The notes under the pieces are model-generated. The model did not search any database, was not told where the DNA came from, and worked only from the letters and a program-made list of their open reading frames with translations. The position numbers and the translations under genes are program-made. Below, in pieces: positions 14,153-25,975 of a DNA stretch of 64,000 nt. How positions within the stretch are numbered: position 1 is the first letter of the stretch; every line of letters starts with the position of its first letter. The stretch is taken from assembly GCA_016801845.1 (NCBI GenBank), contig CM028924.1, forward strand, positions 1,381,501 to 1,445,500. Direction: 5' to 3'. The DNA is from Polydactylus sextarius. Taxonomy: Eukaryota > Chordata > Actinopteri > Polynemidae.

Positions 14153-17100
14153 TCATCCATCTGTCTATCCTCAAGCAAAATATCCTCCAAAAAAACATGA
14201 ATACATTTCCATTAATTGTGGCAGATAGATGGGCCTTGAACCAAAGAACATTTTTCTTTTTTTCCAGTAATGTTTGAGATTTCTTCCAGTAAATAATTAA
14301 CATGTTATAATTAACGAAGAGAACGATTCATTTAAAGGTAAAAGAAACGCATCCTGACGCTATAGTAACATCTAATGGTTACAGGTTGAAACTGCAACAT
14401 CAAAGTCACCTCAGTGACAGTTCATCCTTCAGTCTTTCACTTTATTTTACTATGAAATGTTCTTGCTATTGAATCCTCTAATGTTAATATGATAAAAGCT
14501 ATAATTTTTATGACACATCTTTATCAGACACTTCAAAGAAACAAACAAAAAGAGAAAAAAAGACCGTCACTTTAATAATACATGTAACTCTTCACTTTCC
14601 TCCTCTGATTGTTAATGAAACTAAATTTCCTTTGCTTCCTTTTGAAGCTCGTACATTAAAGATAAACATGTTCTTTCTCCGCTCATATTCACTGACTGAC
14701 ACGTTTTAAAATCCACCATTTAAAACAGACTCACAACAGCAATTTTCTCTGAATCTGTGGCCGAGTTCGCGTCCATGTTTTGAGCCTATAACTCATGTAC
14801 TGAAGTAGCTGCTTATGACTTCCTGACTGTAATATCATGTTAGTGGTAATTATGCACATTTAGTTACCATTCATTTGTGTGTGTGAGTGTGTGTGTACCT
14901 GGAGGGGAAACACAGAGCTGCTGCTGCTGCTGCTGTTTCTCTTATTTTCCAATTGTCTGTTATAAAAACAACTTTTAATAATCAAAGCTTCAGCAGCAAA
15001 CAACCTTTCATCCTCTTATTGTTGCTGTAGAAACACACGTGTTCTGTGTGTTTATTGCCTAATGTTAAACACAAAATGTATGTGAAAGAGTCTTTTCATG
15101 AATCAGTGCAGCGGAGGGGAGAAGGAGGAGGAGGAGAAAATAACAAGACACACAGATTCCTTTCTCCGTTTCTTCTGGAGCTGCCAGATATGTGGCTGAA
15201 GATGAATGTGATGTTGGAGGAAACTGAAATTACCTCAGCTAGTGTGATGTAAAGGCTGCAGATTCTCCTGCATCTGCTACTGTTAGTTCCTCTCCTCTCT
15301 GCTTAATCTTCCCCCCTCTTTTTTTTCTATCTTCCCAGCTTTTTATTCTTTCTCTGTAGCACTTATAGACTCGTAAGAGCTTTGAACTCTTTATTCGCTT
15401 TATTGACCTACGACTCTTTCAGTTGATGGGTCAGTGTTTGTGTGAGTCTGACAGCTCAGAAATGGACCCAAGAGCAGGTTCCAGGTTTCCACTTTGTGAT
15501 TGAGCAGATATAGTGACATTTTTTAATTTACCCTGGTTGTTCATCGGGTGGCAGCACCAGCTGCACATTCACAGGTCGAGACGCTGCAGCTCTGGAGACC
15601 AAGGTTAAACCTCCATCCTATCAACCGAAAGGACCAATCGTCTAACATCATTTACATCAGCTTGATTACTCGTCACCACCCGGCGTAATGGTAACGCGTT
15701 GTTTTATAGAAATAAAATGAAAATAAAATTGTGTTTAATAATCTAATGGTTGTAGAAAATAAAAGGAGTTGATGGTCCAGAGCATATGGACGTTCATCTT
15801 AAATACACTTAGTGTGCTCAGTATTACATGAAGCCACATGTTTGTCAGAGCTCATAATAAAACAAACAGTCACTCAATAATAAAACAGTAAACGTGTTTT
15901 ATCACAGAGATAAATGTGACACGTTATGATTATATACTGTACACACATCACATGCTATTTATAGTAACTGTGACTCCTTTTATCTGGAGTCGTTATATGT
16001 ATCAAAGACACAGCAGGCGAGTTGTGGATGTTGGATGATGAATCGATGTGATGTGAATTTATAAAATGTTCATTTTACAGTCGTGTGGAGTCTCTGAGCG
16101 ACAGCAATTGCTCAGTTAGTGACTGTGTTTAACTTCAACCTACACATTTCTTATTCCTCAGAGCTCTGACTTAATGTAATAAAACCATTTCACAGTATAA
16201 TTGGAGCCTTATCGAACATTGTGGGCACCTCTCTTTTAAGATAATCATACTCTGAGATGTTGTATCGCACATATTTCTGAAGAAATGTGGCTTCTCCTTT
16301 ATACACTTGACTTACAATTAAGTTTTTATTTGAAGAACATAGTTACTGAACTTGTCTTTTATCACCTTCACGGGTCATTTCTAGTTGTTGAATCGTCTTC
16401 ATGCATGTGTGAAAATCCATTTCTATCAAAATGAAGGAAGTTTTCTCATGTTTTCCCTGAGGTTTCTTACTCAGGTCCAGTGAAGGAGATTAACATGGAG
16501 GTTAATTAGAAGAAATAAAAACACAGGATGGTCTGAATAACACATTGAATTCATTTAAAAGACCTGTCATTTGTCACATTTGAGACCAGTCAACCCGTCG
16601 CCTCTAGAGTCTTAATGGTCTCGTGAGAAGTCTATTTCTTGACAGTGAATGATGTTGATTGTAATCAGATAATAAGCGAATATCTGTCTCCGTCTCATCT
16701 GTTGGACTGTCTGTCTCTTTCTCTGTCACTTCTCCATCAATAGAGCCATTGTTCAGACTCTGTGTCGAATCCAAGAATCGAGCTGTTTCTGCCCAACAAC
16801 AGCCTTTTTACATGTTCCCAGCACAAGTCAAGCTCATTGGTAGAAGTGTGGAAACACACACAAATACATAAACACACACAGTTTAATCACATTCTGGCAG
16901 ACAGACGGCCCACAGTGTTTGTCTGTAACCTTCAACCATTTGTTCCCAAAGAGGCGGAGAAGGTCAGGCCCCATTGGTCTGTGACATAACAAGTCGCTGC
17001 TGACTGTAGTCTGCTCTGTTCGTGCCATCGTTTAAAACTGGTCGCGAACCAATGATAGTTAACACATCTTCTGGTCTCACACAGGAACGTGGACATGAAT

Positions 17101-17690
17101 GGACGTAACAGTCCGGTGATTCTTTAAACAGGAAACGGGAAAATTAAAAACACAGAGCAACAAGATGAGACGGGACCATTAGCCTGTGGCTAGCTGGTTA
17201 GCATGCTAACTTCCATACAAGCAAAATATAATATAATCAATAGCAGTGTGAGAAAGTGTGTTTCTTTTCTTAGAGATGGTTATTGTCCATCTCTGTTGTA
17301 GAGTTGATTGGTGCTTTACTTCCCTCGTTTCCTTATTTATCACGATCAATTGAACCTAAATGACTCACACATTGATTGATCTCCACCATCGATCGCTTGA
17401 TTGGTTGTGTGCTATTAAAGGGAGTGAATACGTTTCCATTCTATATTTGTGATTTTCTTTTTATTTGATATGTATCAATCAATAACACTTTAACAGTTTC
17501 CAGTATCATCTTCACTCTTCACTCTAAAGTAAAAAAAAAAAAAGTCAAAGTGATTTTAATCTTTAATCTTTTAGTCCAACCTGAGGTTTTAACACTAAAG
17601 AACCTGTTTAAATTCTTTAGTTTCAGATGAATAAATAAATAAATAAAGGAGTGTGTCATGAGCAAAACTCAGCCAGTAACAGGTTAAAAG
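12415..17690. other. Non-coding stretch, no gene recognised
   Basis: AT-rich DNA with a CA microsatellite at about 14121-14153, a short CTG run near 14920 and several poly-A/T runs. The short open frames look random. I see no splice-flanked conserved peptide. Confidence 0.55.
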
Positions 17691-17699
17691 AAGGAGGTC

Positions 17700-17835
17700 A
17701 TTAGTGGTGTTTGGTCAGACACTGATAGGTCACTGCTCAGTGGTCTGCTCTCAGCCTCTCTCATCCGTGAAGGAACCGGCTGCAGGTCTCCGCCTCCGAG
17801 ATGCACTGATTTCACTTGTGTGTATCCGCCGGGCG

Positions 17836-17878
<43 letters not shown>

Positions 17879-18260
17879 TACTGGATGCATGTTTTAAACC
17901 TGTCAGCATGGATGATGACATCCACCCGTGAAGTGAAATTATCCTCCGGCGGTTAAATGGACGGAAAAGTTTGTAGAAGTTGACGAGGACGAGTCGAAGG
18001 TAAAGAAAGAAAAATAAAACGCAACATTGTTTCTTTTTCACCGGTTTTATTTTATTGTGTCGTTTCACTACGTTGTTGGTTACAAACCGATAAAAAACGA
18101 TGAGTTTAACGAGCAGATGAAACTAACTTAGTGATGTTAACGTTGATTAAACGTCGCAGAGTAAACGCTCGGTTCGTTAAACATCAGTAAACAGACGCGT
18201 CGACTTTAAAACAGCGGTTTTTAATTTCCTGCGTCGCGAACAGTGCACTTCAGTGCACTT
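17700..18260 (+). promoter_or_regulatory. CpG-rich patch, possible distal promoter / non-coding first exon
   Basis: CpG dinucleotides are strikingly denser here than in the surrounding AT-rich DNA, with many between 17761 and 18240 (tcctccggcgg, gacgaggacgagtcgaagg, gacgcgtcgac, gcgtcgcgaac). A donor-like site, gtcgaag|gtaaag, lies at about 17999, and no long open frame precedes it. A non-coding first exon here spliced to the long gramd1b exon at 25.56 kb would fit, but that link is inference. The patch could equally belong to an unrelated transcript. Confidence 0.35.
17837..17876. repeat. (AC)n dinucleotide microsatellite
   Basis: Twenty AC units inside the CpG-rich patch. Frames through it read as His/Thr or Cys/Val runs and are artefacts. 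Confidence 0.95.
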
Positions 18261-21200
18261 GTTGTAGTTTGCTGCTGCTGCTTGTCTGCATCGATAAACT
18301 TTACTTCATTTTGACTAGAAACTTTCAACAAAAAACACATTCATTTCACAAACGTTTCTACGTTTTTATGGTTTTGGTTTCATGTCTCAACTTTATGTTT
18401 TGTTTTGTTTTGTTTTTAACTTTCAGATAAATAAGATAAACACATTTTCAGTTTCTTATTTCATAAGAAACTCTGTTCCAGGTCTAAATCTATTTCCTCA
18501 TGTTTCACTTAGAAATATTCAAATCTTGGTCAAACTATTGACCTTTCTGTCTTGACTGTTATGGTTTAACTTAAACACCAGGTTCAACTGATAATTGTCA
18601 CTTCATGGATGTGAGATGAGATAAGACGCCTTTATTGTCGACATGAATCGAACACAGATCCATCAGTTTCTAACTATTTCTCACAGTTTGGTTATTTATG
18701 TTTCCTCCTGATCTTTCCTATTCATTCCTCACTTTGACCATATCATCTGTGGACATCATCACCTTTTCTGAAGGATGTGACTTGACCTGAACTTGCTGAT
18801 TCTCCTTCTGGTTGTTAGAAGCTGCTGGCTGCTTTACTTTGAATACGATGGTTGACGTTTGACTGAAGAGGGAACGTGTCAGAACCTGCAGCAAGTTCTT
18901 ACAGCAGCTTTAAGAAATAAAAACAACGTAACATCGATAATCGCGTGATTATCGAGGCTCAGTTCTGCAGTACGAGTCGAGACAAACGTGTGAATGTTCT
19001 CGATGTGTCGCTGCTGGTTGACGTTTCTAGGACCCTCGCTCTTTCACACTTTAGTACGTGTTAGTTCATGTATAGATGTAGATATAGATTTTAGTTTGCT
19101 TTGTGATATTTCCTTTCAAACGTGTGACATTTGAAACCATGAGAGAAGCTGTATCTTCGAGCCTGTAGTTATCTTACTGTTTTTAGTTACTTTTATTATT
19201 TAAATGTGTCAAATTTAATGTTTAATGTTTTATTTTCTGACGTTAAAGGTCGTGTTTGTGAGATGAAACATCATCAGACTCATGACTTTACTTTTTATGT
19301 TCAGTGTTAATAAGTATGTATATGGACTCACAGGTTTTAAAGTTATTCATCAGGTTGTTTCACCTGTTGTTGGTTTGACAAGAAAACACTGAGCCAATCA
19401 GAGGAGACGGTCACAGTTCAGAGTGTGAGACAAAAGATGTGAAATTATATTAAGATTATATTATGAACATGGTCGTTTACCTTAACGAAACCAGACGAGT
19501 GTGAACGTTAATTTAACCGCAGCATCTCAGGAGATTATGTCTTTATATTCGAAGGAGTGAAGCCACATTTAGTTTCTACCACCACCTTCAACCTGCTACT
19601 GTTCAGGAAATTTTATGACTGTGAATGTAAAAAAAACCCCAGTAGTTGACACAGATCGACAACCACAACATGTTTACAACAAGAGCAGTTAGTACGTTTG
19701 AGATTTTGTAGTGTCACCCTGGCCAGCCCCCTCCCTCTCTCTCTCTCTCTCAGTCTGAATGAGGCCTCTTTGAATTCATCTCACAGTCTGATGTGTCCTG
19801 GTTTCCAACAGCCACTCTTCTCTCAGCTGTTTGTGACTGTCGGGCCTGGGAAAATGCTTCTTAACCTCACAGGAAATGGCAGTTGCTGAACAAACCAAGC
19901 TGTTGCTTATAGTTGTCTTTACTTCAGTGCTTCTTTATGTGAAGTATTTCTCATGGATTGTTTCAAGGATAAAAAATCCCTCAGGGTGAATTCTTTTAAT
20001 TTCCTTGTTTGTTCTCGCTGATTATGTAATGTACTGAATTCTCATAGACGACATTTTGAACATATTATCTTGGTCTGGAGATATGTGCCAAATATAATGA
20101 TTGTTCATCGTCATCAGGTTTTGTTTTGAATTAAAGACTTTATTTAATAATTAAAGTAAAACAATGTGCGTTACCTGTGAAGTCATGTGACCTTAAAGCT
20201 GCAAGTAAAGATCTAAAAACTGACTCAGTTTCACATCCTCTGTAGGGAGGAGACCACTTAAAGAGAGAAACACAGTCCAGTACTTTCCCTTTGTGGTGAC
20301 ATTTAAGTGCACAGTATCTCATAAACATAAAAATGCATCTGTTAGTTAACTTTCCGTTTTACATAATAAGACAGTGTTGATGTATTTAGACTCTCTAGGT
20401 TTAGGTTTTGATTCTCCCGTGCTAAAGGATTAGCATTGTAGCTAGCAGAGGCAGCTACATAAACATATCACTCATCTTAGAAATACCAAACATAAGAGGC
20501 TGAATAACATGACAGAGCTGCAATAGAAGGAGTTGGCAGCACTTCTTTAATTAACGTCACTTAACAGTTTATAATTACAGCTGTAAAATATCCTCAGATA
20601 AACCTAATCAATGTGTGTGTGAATGTGATCTGTAGTTTAAAAACTAGAAAAGTGTCGGTTCGTTTATCATTTCATCACTTTGTGTTTTAAGACCTGAAGG
20701 ACGTGGAGGTATTAAAGATGTAAAAACGTTGCCTGTTTTTGTTTTTCAACTTGAATTGAGTCATAACCGACTTTGACGGGTTCTGTTCGTTCACATTGTG
20801 AAACCAACCATTTTTATTTATTTTATTTTTTTTTTTTTTTTTATTGGATCCAGTTTGACTCTGGTCTCACGTCATCATGTGTTCTCTGTTTCTGCTTTTT
20901 TGCCAAAGATCTGCGCCTGTTTCTATAGAGTTACCAGGTTATTTTTAGAAGTCAGAGAATCTAAATAAGAGATGAAAGACTGAGTTTTGATCAAAACAGC
21001 GTTTCTCTCTACAGACGTGAGCTGGTTCCTGCCAGTTCTGATTGAAAATGATGCACTCTGGGAAACGTCACCATACGTAGCAGTATATTAAAATTTTAAT
21101 GTGAAGTCAAAGAAAGAAGCCACATCCGATCGTCTGTTAGAACGTTTTCTAGCCTTATAAGCATTTACTGTAACGTGTTCATCACTAGTATCGTCTAATA

Positions 21201-22770
21201 CGATTTCTTTATATTTACACTGAAGACATTTTACCATAAATAACTCCCCTGGCTGGTGAACAGCTAAAGCAGCAGAACTGGAAGGAGGAAAAAAAAGAGT
21301 CCAGTCATTTATGGCACAATGTGTTCCTTCTTTCTTCTTTACAGTGAGTCGGTGTGCGCTCAGATGCCAGTCTGACTGCAGCTCCACTGAGATTTATACA
21401 GTAGATTAGAAAACGAAGGAGTAAAAAAGGTAAAATGAGGTGAATCGTGTTACGTGACCAGTTTTTATAAATCTCATCACATGTTGATCGATGCTGCAGC
21501 CTTGTTATGTCACTGGATGTGCTCTTATATGATTGACTAGCGGCTCAGTTTTATTTAGGGAGTGGGTTTATTTTAGTATAGACTCCACATCACAACACAA
21601 CACATCATTAGCACCCTGCCTTTGAGGGGAAACAGTACACAGACACAGTTGTCGTGTAAATATTTTATGTGGCAGTAATATTTCATCTTATTTGTGTTTA
21701 GGTAGCTGAAGGCGTCACACATCACATTTCTTTCTTCTTTTTTTTCTTTTCTTTTATTTGCTGATGTAAAATAATTACTTCTAATTTACATAATTATACT
21801 TTCGTGATAATTTGTTGCAAAGTAAATCTAAAGAGACCTTTTCGGTGGCTTGAATCTTGAGACATATGGTTGTTTTTGGCACTTCCTGTCTTCTCCAGGA
21901 CAAACCTGGTGACTGATGGAGAGATACCAGCATCAACCCAGCAGCTCTCTGTCTGCTGCCTCATTTTATTGGTGCATTTACCTGTAAAATAGTCGGTTGC
22001 AGAAGCTTCCGTTTTATCTGCGTGATGCCACAGCTTTAAGGTATCTGATGCATGGGTTAATACTTTAGAGAATATTTAACTTACCCTCACAGTTAATGAT
22101 AATTAAAGTAGAATTGCATTAGTCAGACGCTGTAGGTTTCATGTCCTTGTAAAGAGTTCATTTAACTAATCACTGCACTTTATTCTCCTTGTTTTTTTTC
22201 ATCAGCGTTGGTTTAATCAGCATTAGCATGCCTCTGTAATCTGCCCACACTCTTTGACAGGGACACAGCGCTAAGAATAGAGAGGCGGAGAACAATAGGG
22301 CTGAACTTTGATGGTCAGTAATGACGCGTGAAAAGGCGGCTGTTGTGCCGCCGTGCCGCCATCGCACTGATGGAAAACTGTGATCTCTGTCTCAGCTGTA
22401 ACAGCAAAGCTACTCCGTGGTAGGTCCATCTGTTGACCGCGCTAATGGTGCACATGGCAAAGTGAAGACACAAGATGAGTAGATTAGGGTCCTTCCTGCT
22501 GTGTGTTACACGACACAGGTGCATCAACACGCTGCAGATAAAATCAAGTGTTTTAACGGTTTCTCTTTTCTAATGTATGATTCTAAAAAAAACACTAATT
22601 TGTTAATAAAATGTCAAAAAAAAATTCATGCAAATAAATTCATAGTGAAGTAGAGTCGACACTAACTTCAGTCACGACAGCACCTGTTCACCTGAAGCAG
22701 GAAACACTGTCTTATTATAATTAATGCATAAAGTTTTTCTCATTTCCTCCCTGGTCTGCAGATCAGAGTG

Positions 22771-22806
<36 letters not shown>
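22771..22806. repeat. (GTT)n trinucleotide microsatellite
   Basis: Twelve GTT/TTG units. Confidence 0.95.
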
Positions 22807-24638
22807 GTGTGTTTGTGGTGCATTTGCAAAGAGCCACATCGCACATAGTTGATGCAAATATGGTTCTGTTGAAGCGTGTAGATGTTGTAGGTTTAAACAG
22901 CATTTCATGAATACACTGTAACACCTGCCATGATCAATATAGATGATGAATTAATCCTGCAGACGGAATAAATAAGAAGTTTATTTTGAACATATCAGGA
23001 CAACAACCTGAGTAGTTAGAAAATAATTATCTTTTTGAATATTTATGATCATTTATCTAAAAAAAAAAAAAATCATCGCAGCTTTGACCTTTTAAAGAGT
23101 CCGACCGTGTTAAGTCAAATATTTGTGAATTAGTTCAAGGACAACGTGTGATGTTTGTCCAACGTTTTCTATAACCCTGATAACTGTGTTTGGTTTTACA
23201 ACCTTAGATACTGAGCCTCAAAATTACTGGTAGAAATAATTTATGTGAGCGATATGTGTTTTTTACTGGATTGGATGAATACTGGCACATAGAGGGAGTC
23301 AAGTAGTTTAACGTGCTCATTTTAATATTATATGACATATTTTAGCGGCTGCAGATAAAGGTTAGTTCTCAGGGTTTCTAAAATAACTTTTTTCATTATT
23401 AGTCATTATAATATATTTATATTACAACAGATAAAAACGAATGCTCAGAAGTTGGTGAAAGTTTTTTTTTTTGTCGCTTAACTTTTCAGTAGTTGTTAAA
23501 ATCTGTTTTTAAAGTTGAAGTCTCAGGATGCGAGATGTAACTTTTACACTCACTTAATCTTCTTGGCTGCTGCTTTAAACCTCAGTGCCAGAAGCCTCGG
23601 AGTCATTTTGTATTGGCCTCGCAGCGTCTCGTGTAGAGCAGTCGTCAAATCCCACTTTTTACTTTAAAGTCCCCGGATCACCTCTGAGATCAGGCCTCTT
23701 CTCACTCGCCCCATTTAACAGAAGCAGTTTACACACTCTCACTTCCTTCAGGCGAGAGATTATCGAATGTTTGTGTACGTCTCGGACTCGGAGCAACAAC
23801 AACACTCACATTTACAGTGGAAACTCAATTCTAAATCAGTTACACTAGTCTTGTCCTCAGTGATCTCACTGATTCACTAAAGCTCCTACAGGAAACGTAT
23901 TGCTTTTTCTTTAAGAGCCGTTTGGCTGTGGAACATCCTGTCTCAACCTTATACTGTGGGTTTTAAATATCCTGTTATCCTCTATATGATAAATACAATC
24001 TATTTGCGAGTGATTCATTGAACCGGGTGTAATATTTCTGTGCAGACAGGAGGTGCTTGCTCTTGTTTCAGTAACACATAGTCCTGCTGTTTGTTTGTCA
24101 CCACACAGCTGAGAAACACCATATGAGCAGAACAATTATTCTAGTGATGTTAACGACGGAGGCTATGAGAAGAACCCAGATGGTTGTGATTACTATTGAC
24201 TCTGTATCTGCTGCTTTTTGATTGGGTCACCCACTCTGATTATATGCTTTTGTGATTTTTCTTCAGTTTGCGTTGATAGTTGCACCTGTAAACCTGAAAC
24301 TAACGCGTGCAACTTTATTCAGCATCAGGTTTCTCACATTTAGTCTGATGTTTGTTTTGTTTTGTTTTTTTTAACCAGAAACAGTCGGTCATAGCTCAGA
24401 TATGCACAGTAGCAGTGTTGTCTTTGATTTGTTTAATGGTGTGTGATACGTTTAACACCGTCATTAGAGGAGAGGACTGATTGAGACTTGGGCTGGTGCT
24501 TGGTGGTGGAGTCAGAGTAGGTTTAATGTGATCGTGCATGAGTGTGTTTGTTCTGCCTGTTTCCTGCGATTGCTTATCATTGTATCTGCGTTTGTCTTGT
24601 TCTGTGCACTCTGCCTGCTTTTATGATTATATACCTAT

Positions 24639-24646
<8 letters not shown>

Positions 24647-24678
<32 letters not shown>
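24647..24678. repeat. (GT)n dinucleotide microsatellite
   Basis: Sixteen GT units. Confidence 0.95.
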
Positions 24679-24680
<2 letters not shown>

Positions 24681-25565
24681 ACTTGGTCATCATCGCCCTC
24701 AGCCTTGCCTGTACCTTGCAGTCCTGTCACCTCCCTCTAACCTGTAGGCATTAACCACGTGGAGACAGCGACACACTGGGGCATAAGAAGGACCTTCACC
24801 CTCCGACATGGGCACAACCAGGGCTGACAGTGTCTCCTCGGCTGCTGTGACGCCGAAATGAGCGCAAAGTGACAACAAACAACCTCCCAACAATTTAACA
24901 CAACATCAGCATCGATATTCAAGGGCTGACAGTCAGTGCCTTCCTCTTTAACATTAGCAGCAGCAGCAGCAGCAAAGGTAACAGCTCTGGCAGCTCAAAC
25001 TGTAGCATAGCCAATGTGTAAGCGAGTGTGTGTGTAACTTGGCCTGCCGGTCCCTGGGGAGCACCAGCAAAAGAGTTGTGTTACACTCCCTGACAGACCT
25101 TATACATGTTTCATCTGCTGCTCTCAGAACAGAAGCCCCCTTTGTTATCTAATCCAGCCCTCTCCTCCCCAGCCTGAGAGACTGAGTTTACTGCCACAAG
25201 ACTGCTCTTCACAGTCTGTCAGACAGCCACTGAACTGATACATATCAACCAAACAGCTGAGGAGCAGGAGAAGGACTTGGTCAAGCCCCAGATATCTGCT
25301 ATCAGGACTTCTCAGGCCAGTCTTTTAAATTCAGTGGCTGGCATGAGGACAGGGCTTTAAAGTAAACAGGAGGATCTGAAGGGACTGTGTGAAGTCCATC
25401 AAAGATTGTCAAGGATCTAAATTGTGCCTCATCAAGCTGAACCTCAACTTCTCTGCAGCTAGTAGCTTCTCAAGCTGCAGAAATCTGCAATTCTTGTAAC
25501 CAAGGGTCGCAAATTTAAAAAAAAAAAAAAAGATTTAGGGGCTTTTTATTGAGCTAGTGAGGACA

Positions 25566-25975
25566 ATGAGTGACACTCTTAGACCTCCTTCACTCCAGGT
25601 GAGCGTCCCAAACGATGCTCCGGCGTATTCAGACGGAGGAAACAACGCCGTGTCAGACGGTTCAATCCGATCCAGCTCCTCAACGCCAACTCTCCGCCGA
25701 AAGCGCTTCAAGATGCGGCGTATGAGGAACATTCCCAGCGAGAGGGAGATGGAAAGAGGACGATTAAACGACAGCCACCTCACGGCCCGATGCCGCTCCG
25801 CCTCTAAGGAATACCTCCAGCTGCCTTCTATTGAGATCACACCTTCTAGTGATGAAGATGCTCCTTCTTCCTGGTCCAGCTGCTCCACGCCGAGCGCCTC
25901 CCCTCGCCGCAAACGTTTCCTCTTGAGGAAGTGGCTGAAGGTCAGAGAGAAGAAGGAACAAGGCAGTGAAAGCAG
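25566..25975 (+). CDS. gramd1b: gramd1b long-isoform first coding exon (136 codons)
   Basis: This exon encodes an N-terminal extension of the Aster-B/GRAMD1B sterol transporter, ahead of the GRAM domain. Translation starts MSDTLRPPSLQVSVPND. The ATG at 25566 is the first after an in-frame TAG at 25536. Codon third positions are G/C-rich, unlike the flanks. Two basic motifs sit in similar Ser/Thr-Pro contexts: SSSTPTLRRKRFKMRRMRN (about residues 37-55) and CSTPSASPRRKRFLLRKWLK (about 108-127). The latter follows an acidic LPSIEITPSSDED block. The ending RKRFLLRKWLKVREKKE...SES matches what I remember of long GRAMD1B isoforms. The proposed donor is gaaagcag|gttggt after 25975, leaving AG (phase 2). 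The next exon supplies C, giving Ser. The donor is not a perfect consensus; gtatgg four bases later is the alternative but breaks the phase. An acceptor-like ctag at 25553-25556 leaves open that this exon is spliced from an upstream leader. Confidence 0.85.

Larger units (their letters stand above)
18261..25535. other. Non-coding stretch before the long gramd1b exon
   Basis: No recognisable exon. It contains a GTT trinucleotide run (22771-22806), a GT run (24647-24678), short CT runs and poly-T tracts. The last 500 bases (about 25040-25535) are more GC-balanced and could be the 5' untranslated region of the exon at 25.56 kb, but no promoter motif is decisive. Confidence 0.5.

Noticed and set aside
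25535..25912. 125-codon minus-strand frame
   Set aside because: Antisense shadow of the 136-codon gramd1b exon, whose plus-strand reading has recognisable motifs and a compatible splice site.
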